Positions 54,508 to 62,599 of a stretch of 64,000 nt of DNA are shown piece after piece (position 1 is the stretch's first letter; each line of letters begins with the position of its first letter). The DNA is from Roseimaritima multifibrata (GTDB lineage Bacteria > Planctomycetota > Planctomycetia > Pirellulales > Pirellulaceae). The notes under the pieces are model-generated. The model ran no database searches, was not told the DNA's origin, and saw only the letters and a list, made by a program, of their open reading frames with translations. Made by a program: the position numbers and the translations under genes. Location: the NCBI RefSeq assembly GCF_007741495.1, contig NZ_CP036262.1:1-64000 (forward strand), read 5' to 3'.

Positions 54508-55575
54508 TTACCAGTATTTTTCGAATCGGATGTGGCCAACGCCTGCGGGTTCATCGTTATGGACGAACCCTGCATCCTGCAAAATCTGCAACATCCCCGG
54601 TGCCTTGAGCGGCGGGGCGCCGGGTGGCGTATACCCGATCATGGCGGGATTGCCACAAAGGAAGACGTGGGTGGTCGCCGGAGTCAGTTCCGTTTGGCAG
54701 ATGGTTGCTAGTTCCCCCGACTGATACAGATCTTGAATGTATTGCTTGCCGACGTAGTGAGGGTGATCTGGATCAATGTTGGCAGGTTCGCGGGTGGTGA
54801 AATTCAAGGAGAGGAAATTGGGGTATTGCTGCATCAGTTTTTGATGGATTTCGCGATAGGCGAAATCCCCCAGGTATCGCCCTGTTGTGGCCATGATGAT
54901 CTTGCCGCGATGCCCATCGCGCAGCAGACGGGCGGCCATCGCATTGTGAGGAGCTTCTCCGGTTCCGGTTGCAATCAGCAGGAGCGTATCGTCCGGTTGA
55001 ACGCCTCCGAGGACGTAATGTCCCACGATTTTGGATTCAACGCACAATCGATCCCCGGCGTGTAGCTGAAATAGTCGCGGGGTTAATGCTGGCGGTTTGC
55101 CGTCGGCCGTTCCGGCTTCACGGACCAGCGTGATGTAGAATTCCAAGTAGTCAACGTCATCGCAGGCGGCCAGATTTCCTTGCTGATCTAGCATCGGACA
55201 GGAAATTGAATAGGCGCGACGGACCAGTTTCCGCAGCCGTTTGGGCGGGACGGTCTCGCTTTGGGAGGGCTGGATCCTCGATTCCCAGTACCCCATCCCC
55301 AACGCAACATATTGTCCGGGCTGAAAAGGCGCGTGAGGGGTATCGCAGCGGATACGAAACCTCGCCAAATTTTCGTGACAGTCGATCCTTTCGATGACTT
55401 CAGCGTTGTAGTGCTGGGCACGTAACTGAACTTGCTCAGTGGCGTCTGGAGGTGACTCTTGAAGAGGCTGAGGCAACGGGCTGGTTCCTGGCTTTACGGG
55501 TGCTAAATGGCCCTCAGTCGAGCCGAGTGGTTGTGGAGTCGCCGTAAATATCCCAGTTAGGATCGTTGGCTGCAA
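54508..55575 (-). CDS. Ferredoxin-NADP reductase family protein
   Basis: The 355-residue product has an FAD-binding domain with the motif RRAYSISCP and an NADP-binding domain with LLIATGTGEAPHNAM and HVFLCGNPAMIG, ending in RFEKYW. This matches the Fpr-type ferredoxin-NADP reductases. The first 50 residues (Pro/Gln-rich) precede the FAD domain and may be a disordered tail or a start chosen too far upstream. No partner ferredoxin is adjacent. It converges with the sulfatase gene and is divergent from zwf. Confidence 0.85.
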   Translation of the reverse strand: MQPTILTGIFTATPQPLGSTEGHLAPVKPGTSPLPQPLQESPPDATEQVQLRAQHYNAEVIERIDCHENLARFRIRCDTPHAPFQPGQYVALGMGYWESRIQPSQSETVPPKRLRKLVRRAYSISCPMLDQQGNLAACDDVDYLEFYITLVREAGTADGKPPALTPRLFQLHAGDRLCVESKIVGHYVLGGVQPDDTLLLIATGTGEAPHNAMAARLLRDGHRGKIIMATTGRYLGDFAYREIHQKLMQQYPNFLSLNFTTREPANIDPDHPHYVGKQYIQDLYQSGELATICQTELTPATTHVFLCGNPAMIGYTPPGAPPLKAPGMLQILQDAGFVHNDEPAGVGHIRFEKYW

Positions 55576-55689
55576 GCTCGAATAACCATAGCTATGGTCG
55601 ATTTACCGCATTCGGGCTACAGTAGCTCGAAGGCACTTGCTTAACCCTTGCAAAAGCATATATCGGAATTCCTAACCCAACTTGGAAAC

Positions 55690-57147
55690 ATGGCTCACAC
55701 GATTGTAATTTTCGGGGCGTCTGGTGATTTGACCAGCCGCAAGTTGATCCCGGCTATCTATCGGTTGTTTCAAAAGAAACGCTTGCCAGAAGGGACCCAA
55801 ATTGTTGGCGTTTCGCGGAGTGCCTTTGAGCATGAAGCATGGCGTGAACAGCTTGAAGTAACAACTAAAAAGTATGTGGGGGATGCGTTTAATGATTCCG
55901 TGTGGGGGGCATTTCGCGAGCAAATTTTCTATCAGCCTGGTGATATCCAGGAAGAATCCGACTTTCATAAGCTGGCCGATTTTCTCAAATCGATCGAACC
56001 AGAAGGGCCGGTAGAACGGGTCTATTATCTTTCGACGAAGCCTCAATTGTACGAAAAAGCGATCGCTCAATTGGGGGCGGCGGGGCTGAACGATGATTCC
56101 GATGGGGATCGTCGTGTGATCATCGAGAAACCATTCGGTACCGATCTCGCTTCAGCGAAGGCGTTGAATATCGCGACACATCGCGTATTTCGTGAAGATC
56201 AGGTCTATCGCATCGACCACTACCTGGGCAAAGAAACCGTTCAGAATCTGTTTGTCCTACGGTTCGCAAACAGTATTTTTGAACCGCTGTGGAATCGCCA
56301 TTTCATTGACCACGTGCAAATTACCGTAGCCGAAGAGGTACCCGTTGGTCGACGCGCCGGATATTACGAAACCGCTGGGGTGCTCCGTGATATGGTGCAG
56401 AACCATCTGCTTCAGTTGATGATGATCACGGCGATGGAGCCACCGGCTCGCTTTGATGCAGACTTGGTCCGCGATGAAAAGGTGAAGGTCCTGCATAGCG
56501 TCCGCCCGAAGACCGGTGGCGATTTTGCCTCGGAATCCGTGCGCGGGCAGTATGAAGGGTACCTTCAGGAAGAAGGGGTTCCCAAAAACAGCCAAACGGA
56601 AACCTTTACGGCCGTGAAATTGCACGTTGATAACTGGCGTTGGCAAGGCGTGCCATTTTATCTGCGTAGCGGCAAGGCGATGTCGTGTCGAACCACGCAG
56701 ATTGTGATCCAGTTTAAGGAAGCACCCCATTTGTTGCTCGGATCCAAAACGCGAATCCCAACTGCAAATCAATTGGTAATCCAGGTTCAGCCCGCCGAAG
56801 GTATCCAGCTGCATTTTCAAACCAAGGTCCCCGATACCGAACTGAAAACGAAGCTTAGTTCGCTTGATTTTCGTTTCCAGCAGGATGGCGGACAGGAAGG
56901 GATGCCTGACTCGTACCAACGTTTATTGCTAGATGCAATGAATGGGGACGCAAGCTTGTTTGCTCGTAGTGACGAGGTCGAACTTGCCTGGGGAATCATC
57001 GATCCGTTGTTGGCTGCGTGGCGAAGTCCCGCGTCTCCTCCACTGCAAGTCTATCCTCAAGGGGAATGGGGACCGCAGGAATGTACTCAGTGGATGACGG
57101 AGCAAGGACGCCAATGGTTCGATGTCTGTCCTGTACTGAGAGGCTAG
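55690..57147 (+). CDS. zwf: Glucose-6-phosphate 1-dehydrogenase
   Basis: Zwf starts the oxidative pentose-phosphate pathway and makes NADPH. The 485-residue product opens AHTIVIFGASGDLTSRKLIP (Rossmann fold) and has the active-site motif RIDHYLGKE, then FEPLWNRHFIDHVQIT. Length is usual for the family. The ATG at 55690 was preferred over a TTG 42 bases upstream, because it gives the standard N-terminus. It lies 3 bases before the SpoU gene, so they are probably one unit. Confidence 0.96.
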   Translation: MAHTIVIFGASGDLTSRKLIPAIYRLFQKKRLPEGTQIVGVSRSAFEHEAWREQLEVTTKKYVGDAFNDSVWGAFREQIFYQPGDIQEESDFHKLADFLKSIEPEGPVERVYYLSTKPQLYEKAIAQLGAAGLNDDSDGDRRVIIEKPFGTDLASAKALNIATHRVFREDQVYRIDHYLGKETVQNLFVLRFANSIFEPLWNRHFIDHVQITVAEEVPVGRRAGYYETAGVLRDMVQNHLLQLMMITAMEPPARFDADLVRDEKVKVLHSVRPKTGGDFASESVRGQYEGYLQEEGVPKNSQTETFTAVKLHVDNWRWQGVPFYLRSGKAMSCRTTQIVIQFKEAPHLLLGSKTRIPTANQLVIQVQPAEGIQLHFQTKVPDTELKTKLSSLDFRFQQDGGQEGMPDSYQRLLLDAMNGDASLFARSDEVELAWGIIDPLLAAWRSPASPPLQVYPQGEWGPQECTQWMTEQGRQWFDVCPVLRG

Positions 57148-57150
57148 AAC

Positions 57151-57942
57151 GTGGAACCACTAACCAGTCGTGCGAACCCCCGCTTGCGACACGCAGCACG
57201 CCTGCGAACGGGACGTTATCGTCGTAAATCGGGGGAGTTTCTTGTCGACGGCTGGCGTGAAACCGGCCGAGCTTTGAACGCTGGTATCGAACTGGTCGAA
57301 CTGTTCGTGGAAGCGGGGCGATTTGAATCGTCTCGTGCTTCCCTGCCCGCTTGGGTTTCGGCGGTTCAGAAAGAACAGAAACTGACGTTGGTGGCCTCGG
57401 GAGTGTTTGAAAAAGTGGCCTACGGCGAACGAAACGAAGGGGTCGTGGCCCTCTTTGCGACTCCCTCACGGGAGCTACAGTCGCTTCGCTTGCCAGCGAT
57501 TCCGCTCTTGTTGATTGCGGATCAAATTGAAAAGCCAGGGAACCTCGGGGCGATCCTTCGGTCCTGCGATGCTTTCGGCGTCGATGCTGTTTTATGCAGT
57601 GACTGTGCGACCGATCTTTTTCATCCCAATGTGATTCGGGCAAGCTTGGGAACGGTTTTTCAGCTTCCGGTGGTCGCTGCAACGGGGCCGGAAGTCCGAG
57701 CATTTTTGGCTGAGCAGAAAATTGGCTGTTTGGCCGCTCGCGTCGATGCGACTCAGACGCTTTGGCAAGCCGAGATGACCAACCCGATTGCCTTGGTCGT
57801 CGGTGCCGAAGCCGATGGCCTTGGAAAAGACTGGGATTCGCAGGGAGTCACGATTCCAATGAGTGGTATCGCAGACAGTTTCAACGTTTCGGTGGCCGCC
57901 GCCCTACTGGCTTGCGAGGCCCGCCGGCAGAGGGGTGCGTGA
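57151..57942 (+). CDS. SpoU/TrmH-family RNA methyltransferase
   Basis: SpoU enzymes 2'-O-methylate rRNA or tRNA. The 263-residue product has an N-terminal substrate-binding part (RANPRLRHAARLRTGRYR) and the three SpoU motifs: IEKPGNLGAILRSCDAFGVD, NPIALVVGAEADGL and IPMSGIADSFNVSVAAALLA. Target unknown. Start GTG at 57151, 3 bases after zwf. Confidence 0.92.
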   Translation: MEPLTSRANPRLRHAARLRTGRYRRKSGEFLVDGWRETGRALNAGIELVELFVEAGRFESSRASLPAWVSAVQKEQKLTLVASGVFEKVAYGERNEGVVALFATPSRELQSLRLPAIPLLLIADQIEKPGNLGAILRSCDAFGVDAVLCSDCATDLFHPNVIRASLGTVFQLPVVAATGPEVRAFLAEQKIGCLAARVDATQTLWQAEMTNPIALVVGAEADGLGKDWDSQGVTIPMSGIADSFNVSVAAALLACEARRQRGA

Positions 57943-58097
57943 CTCCGTTTACCAGAGCAGTCCGCAGAATCGTTAATGCTTGACAGGGCCAAGTCCGATA
58001 TCTAGACGGGATGACCTGCCGACTCTGGCAGGATTTAAATCCAAAGATGTGCCATGGGGGGCGCGTCAATCGGACCATTGAAGGCCAAGGATGCGGC

Positions 58098-59903
58098 ATG
58101 CTTTCTAGCAAACATGAACGACGAATCACCCGGAAAGTGTTGAGGGCTACTATCGCTGCGATAGTGGTTGCAACAGCAACCCCTGTGGTGTCAGCAGACT
58201 CGCCGGTCGAAAAATCGAAGGGTGTGTTGCCTTTGCTGCCGGTGAATGTCGGACCATACAAGTCGGATGCTTCTACTGGGATCTTAAAACCAGAAGCTGA
58301 CCAAGGACTTGGGGCACATCCGAATCCATACTGCAAAACCGCTCCGCCCGTAGCCGACGAGATCTCTTTGGTCTCGGGACAGCGGCAGCCGACAAAATTG
58401 AAACTTGATCAGGCGCTGGCTGACCTGTTGCCGATATCACAGAACTCCAAGTCGCCAGCGGAAACTACCGCTGCCGCATCGGTTGGAATTCCGGAACATC
58501 TATGGGAACCGCCGTTGCTGTCGACCGATGGTACGGTCGAATTGGTGCGTCCTCGGACGACAATGCGACTGCGAGCGCTCTCCAGCCCGGACCATGTGCC
58601 AAAGTCCAGATTACAACTGAAGCCGAGTGGAGCGGTTGCTTCGCCGGAACCAGATTCTGCACCGGTGAACCGACATCTATCCGATCAGGTTCGGCTGCCG
58701 GTATCCCTGTCGCTATCCGATAAGTCAGCATTGAAAATGTCACTTGGGGATATGGAACCAAGCAGTGATGTTCAGGCTCCCAAACGTGATAGCGAGCCGG
58801 TTACGATGCAACTAAGTTCACCGTTGCCGAAACGAAAGGCGATCACTCTGACGATGTCCGACGCGTCTCAAGGGACGTCTGAAAATAAGTCGCCGAACAA
58901 AGGCTTGATCATCGCCTCACGTGAAGCCGACCTGCCAATCCATCGCAATCAATTTGCAACGATGCCTACCGAATTTATCCCCGTTCCGACCGCGGAAGCT
59001 TTGCCTCCAGCAGCGTTGGCAGAGGAGCCTCGTCCTCTTCTGAAGGAAGTTGAAAAACCGAAATCCGCACAATCGGCGTTTGGTAAGCTGTTCCGAGGGA
59101 AAGCATCGAAGCCTGAGACGCCGGCGCCCATGGAGGAATCGGTGATCGCGTCGGAGGAGGCTTTGCCGGTCACCCCTGAAGCGGAAATCGTGCGTGAAAA
59201 TGCACAGATGTCACTATCACTGACGGATGTGGAAAAACCGAAATCCGCACAATCGGCGTTTGGTAAGCTGTTCCGAGTGAAAGCATCGAAGCCTGAGACG
59301 CCGGCGCCCATGGAGGAATCGGTGATCGCGTCGGAGGAGGCTTTGCCGGTCACCCCTGAAGCGGAAATCGTGCGTGAAAATGCACAGGTGTCACTATCAC
59401 TGACGGATGTGGAAAAATCGAATCCCGAGAGTGCTGCGAAACAGATGGGATTTGCGGTTTCAAGGCCTACTGTAATTTCCATGGATGCCGCCGATGTGAA
59501 GCCACTAACGTTAGACGGTAGCCTCAAACACTTCCGAATAGAAAATCCATCGATCTGCCAAGTGCTTTCGGTGGGAAGTTCGGAGTTGCGAATTATCGGT
59601 CAGATGCAGGGCCAGACACGACTGATGGTGTGGCTCGAATCGACACCTGCAAACCAACCTCTCCGTTACCAAGTCAATGTTCAGCATTTGGAAACAGAGG
59701 CTGACAAATTGGTTCAGACTGCGACGCAATTGAACCGGGTGTTGGCAGCGAATTTCGCTGCGTCCGATGTGGAGGTTTCGGTGTCCTCAGCACGGTTGGT
59801 TGTGACCGGCCAAGTTGCGGATGACGCTCAAGCAAGACAGATTTTGCAGTTGATCCGCAAAGCCTGCTTGGTGCCTGTTGTTGATCAACTCTTAGTACGT
59901 TGA
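58098..59903 (+). CDS. Secreted protein with CpaC-N-like and BON-like C-terminal domains
   Basis: The 601-residue product has a signal peptide (VLRATIAAIVVATATPVVSA). About 400 Pro/Ser/Lys-rich, probably disordered residues follow, with two near-identical 60-residue repeats at 319-378 and 379-438. The last 130 residues resemble a CpaC/secretin N-terminal domain (FRIENPSICQVLSVGSSELRII) followed by a BON-like stretch (VEVSVSSARLVVTGQVADDA). There is no secretin gate domain. A secretin-associated or periplasmic scaffold role is possible. Start ATG 58098, with AAGG 7 bases upstream; an upstream frame is discarded. Confidence 0.7.
   Translation: MLSSKHERRITRKVLRATIAAIVVATATPVVSADSPVEKSKGVLPLLPVNVGPYKSDASTGILKPEADQGLGAHPNPYCKTAPPVADEISLVSGQRQPTKLKLDQALADLLPISQNSKSPAETTAAASVGIPEHLWEPPLLSTDGTVELVRPRTTMRLRALSSPDHVPKSRLQLKPSGAVASPEPDSAPVNRHLSDQVRLPVSLSLSDKSALKMSLGDMEPSSDVQAPKRDSEPVTMQLSSPLPKRKAITLTMSDASQGTSENKSPNKGLIIASREADLPIHRNQFATMPTEFIPVPTAEALPPAALAEEPRPLLKEVEKPKSAQSAFGKLFRGKASKPETPAPMEESVIASEEALPVTPEAEIVRENAQMSLSLTDVEKPKSAQSAFGKLFRVKASKPETPAPMEESVIASEEALPVTPEAEIVRENAQVSLSLTDVEKSNPESAAKQMGFAVSRPTVISMDAADVKPLTLDGSLKHFRIENPSICQVLSVGSSELRIIGQMQGQTRLMVWLESTPANQPLRYQVNVQHLETEADKLVQTATQLNRVLAANFAASDVEVSVSSARLVVTGQVADDAQARQILQLIRKACLVPVVDQLLVR
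59052..59411 (+). repeat. 180-bp tandem duplication in coding sequence
   Basis: Units 59052-59231 and 59232-59411 are identical at 178 of 180 positions by eye (differences at 59098/59278 and 59208/59388). A degenerate third start follows at 59412. The length keeps the reading frame and adds 60 residues, G334 becoming V and M becoming V in the second copy. The near-identity suggests a recent duplication. Confidence 0.95.
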
Positions 59904-59995
59904 TATTCCCTTTTTGATTCTTCTGTTTGCTCCACTCAATGTTCAATCCGGCGGCTTGAAGTGTCGGGATGCCGTTTTGCCTAGAGGTTAATAAA

Positions 59996-61243
59996 ATGTA
60001 TCGATCCACAATGACGAGCAACTTCCGACGCTTTGTCTTTTCCACTTTGATGGGGATGAGCGTGTGCTGTGCAGCTTCCGCAAATGCTCAAGAGAGCGGA
60101 CTTGCCGGAGGACATGAAGGGATTCAACTAGCACCGGGTGAGCGGATTATCCGTTCAATTGATAACGAAACCGGTCAGTCCATCCCATTGTATGATGCCC
60201 AAACAAATCAGCCGCTTGAGCGTTCATCGGCTCTCGGTTCTGGCGTTGCAACCGGTGCCGGACACGGTCCTCTTCATGGACATTCCGGGCATCATCCAAG
60301 CGATTGTGCTTGCTCGCAGTGTGCGGGCGCCGCAGGTGCTTACAACGGTTTAGGTTGTTTCGGCGGCTGTGCACCGGGTTACTACTTTCGCGCAGAAGCC
60401 CTGTACATAAAGCGTTCAGGCGATGAAGGCCAAACGCTCAGCCGCAATTTTCAGCTATCTGAATTCGACTATGAACTGGGGACTCGGTTGACGCTGGGGC
60501 GGACATTCGATTGCTTAGATGGATACGAGTTTGTCTATTCGGGCATCTTCGATTGGGGAAATTCTGGTTCGATAACCAATCCTGGGAATTTGGATTCTGT
60601 CCTGACGACCGACTTGGTCAATCCGGCGAATACCGTAAACGTGGATACTTTCGCAAACGCTGATTTTCAAAGCCTGCGATACGAAGCTGAATTTCATAGT
60701 TTTGAAATGAACCGAACCTACCGAGGTTGGGACGTCGTTAACATGCTTTACGGGTTTCGTTACATCGATTACTCGGAAGACTTTGGTTTCAACAGTACGA
60801 ATGGTGCTGGGTTAAGCTCCGTGCGAAACTCGGTAGAAAACGATCTGTTGGGGGCTCAGGTTGGAATGGATTTGGCGTATCCGCTGGGAGAAAGACTCTG
60901 GTCGTTGTTCCGATCGCGAGCCGGAGCGTTCATCAATTTTGCGGATTCGAGCACTTCCTTTGTGAACGGCGATGCAGTGAATCCCGGCAACCAACGTACG
61001 ATCACCGCGTATGAAGAAGACACAGGCCTGACCGGAATGATCGAGATCGGCGGATCGCTCCGATACCGAGTTGGACCCGCCCTGGCACTAACGGCCGGCT
61101 ACGAGTTCTGGTACCTCGCGAACGTCGCAACCGTGCCTAGTCAGATCTCTCCTGTCGTCGTTCCCGGATACGGAGCGTATGTCGGAAACGATGAAGACAT
61201 CTTCTTTCATGGGGCCGTCTTTGGTGCTGAGTTCGATTTTTAG
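59996..61243 (+). CDS. BBP7-type outer-membrane beta-barrel protein
   Basis: The 415-residue product has a signal peptide (FRRFVFSTLMGMSVCCAASANA), a His/Gly/Cys-rich linker (HGHSGHHPSDCACSQCAG) and a C-terminal half of alternating aromatic strands ending in FGAEFDF, typical of an outer-membrane barrel. The GYYFRAEALYIKRS opening of the barrel matches BBP7 proteins of planctomycetes. The function is unknown. The ATG at 59996 follows an AGAGG ribosome-binding site; a start 27 bases upstream is discarded. It follows the CpaC-N-like gene by 92 bases. Confidence 0.82.
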   Translation: MYRSTMTSNFRRFVFSTLMGMSVCCAASANAQESGLAGGHEGIQLAPGERIIRSIDNETGQSIPLYDAQTNQPLERSSALGSGVATGAGHGPLHGHSGHHPSDCACSQCAGAAGAYNGLGCFGGCAPGYYFRAEALYIKRSGDEGQTLSRNFQLSEFDYELGTRLTLGRTFDCLDGYEFVYSGIFDWGNSGSITNPGNLDSVLTTDLVNPANTVNVDTFANADFQSLRYEAEFHSFEMNRTYRGWDVVNMLYGFRYIDYSEDFGFNSTNGAGLSSVRNSVENDLLGAQVGMDLAYPLGERLWSLFRSRAGAFINFADSSTSFVNGDAVNPGNQRTITAYEEDTGLTGMIEIGGSLRYRVGPALALTAGYEFWYLANVATVPSQISPVVVPGYGAYVGNDEDIFFHGAVFGAEFDF

Positions 61244-61310
61244 GGTATGCTGGGGATGAAAGTAGCTGACAAGCATTTGTCCCCGAACCTGTTGATGAAT
61301 CGAATCTACT

Positions 61311-62486
61311 TTGAGTACCTCGTCTGCTGCGAAACCGTTTGAGCCTCGACGCGTCGCTTTGATCATTGAGACTTCCAGTGTCTATGGTCGGGATCTTCTG
61401 CGAGGGGTATTGCGGTTCATGCGACTGCACGATGAATGGGCTGTGTTCTTAGAGCAGCGTGAGCTTTCAGCAAAACCTCCCGCGTGGCTGAGGACGTGGG
61501 ATGGCGACGGAATCATTTCCCGTGCGACGACTCCCAAGCTGGCCGATGCGATCGCCGCGACGGGGGTCCCCTTCGTCGATCTAACCGATCGTGGTCGAGG
61601 CTACGACTTCGTCTCTTTGCGTTCCAACGATGACGCCATTGGGCGAATGGCTGCGAACCATCTGCTCGATCGAGGTTTTCAGAATTTCGGCTATTGTGGC
61701 TTTCAATCGGAAGCTTGGTCGGAACGCCGGTTGGTTGGCTTTCGGTCGGCCTTGGCAGATGCCGGATATGAATGCCAGGTCTACGAATCGTTATGGGAAG
61801 GTCGATCGGCAAATACTTGGGACGTGGAAAACCAACAGTTGCTTGAATGGATCGTCGCCCAGCCAACCCCGCTTGGGATAATGGCTTGCAGTGATATTCG
61901 AGCTCAACATGTTCTCAATGCTTGTTTCGTGGGACAGCGGAAGGTCCCTGAAGAAGTGGCCGTTGTCGGCGTCGACAACGATGAATTGCTTTGCCAGCTC
62001 TGCCACCCTCCGCTTTCTAGCATCATCCCAAATGCTGAAGGGATTGGATTCCGAGCGGCTGAACTGTTGATGGACCAGATGCAAGGGAAGGCACCTGTAG
62101 CGAATGAGGAAATCGAACCGCTAAGCATCTGTGTTCGTCAGTCGACCGATGTTGTCGCCATTGATGATGCCGAAGTCGCCGCAGCGATTACGTTCATCCG
62201 TGAACATGCCTGTCGCGGGATTACCGTCACGGATATCACGCAAAATGTCGCGGTATCCAGAAGCACGCTGGAGCGAAGTCTTCGGAAGTACTTGGGGCGG
62301 ACTCCGCAACAAGAAATCCGCCGTGTCCAGATAAAGAGGGTGCGGGAATTATTGGCCAGTTCGGATCTAACCGCGGAACAAATTGCGATGCGATGCGGAT
62401 TTGAACACCCTGAATACATGCATGTTGTCTTTAAACGATCTCAAGGGATGACGCCTGGAGAGTACCGAAAGACCGTTCAGTCTTGA
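61311..62486 (+). CDS. XylR-type transcriptional regulator (LacI-like sensor plus AraC DNA-binding domain)
   Basis: The 391-residue product has a periplasmic-binding-protein-like sensor domain (about 12-280, with VALIIETSSVYGRDLLRGV and VAVVGVDNDELLCQLCHPPLSSI) and a C-terminal AraC-type double helix-turn-helix (about 290-388, RSTLERSLRKYLGRTPQQEI and IAMRCGFEHPEYMHVVFKR). This is the XylR layout for sugar-responsive regulators. A TTG start at 61311 is the only good option and has a weak ribosome-binding site. It lies 113 bases upstream of a glycoside hydrolase gene on the same strand, a likely target. Confidence 0.92.
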   Translation: MSTSSAAKPFEPRRVALIIETSSVYGRDLLRGVLRFMRLHDEWAVFLEQRELSAKPPAWLRTWDGDGIISRATTPKLADAIAATGVPFVDLTDRGRGYDFVSLRSNDDAIGRMAANHLLDRGFQNFGYCGFQSEAWSERRLVGFRSALADAGYECQVYESLWEGRSANTWDVENQQLLEWIVAQPTPLGIMACSDIRAQHVLNACFVGQRKVPEEVAVVGVDNDELLCQLCHPPLSSIIPNAEGIGFRAAELLMDQMQGKAPVANEEIEPLSICVRQSTDVVAIDDAEVAAAITFIREHACRGITVTDITQNVAVSRSTLERSLRKYLGRTPQQEIRRVQIKRVRELLASSDLTAEQIAMRCGFEHPEYMHVVFKRSQGMTPGEYRKTVQS

Positions 62487-62599
62487 AAAGTGCGTGATAA
62501 TATATCTCAGGAAAACAACGCAGAGTCTCATTGTTTGTTCTCCTGGATGCGGCGATGCTGAAGGAACTGGTTCACGGTTCTCAATACCTAGGTCGTTTC

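Noticed and set aside
58949-59527. 192-codon minus-strand open frame with internal repeats
   Set aside because: It is antisense to the tandem-repeat gene, and its repeats mirror the 180-bp duplication.
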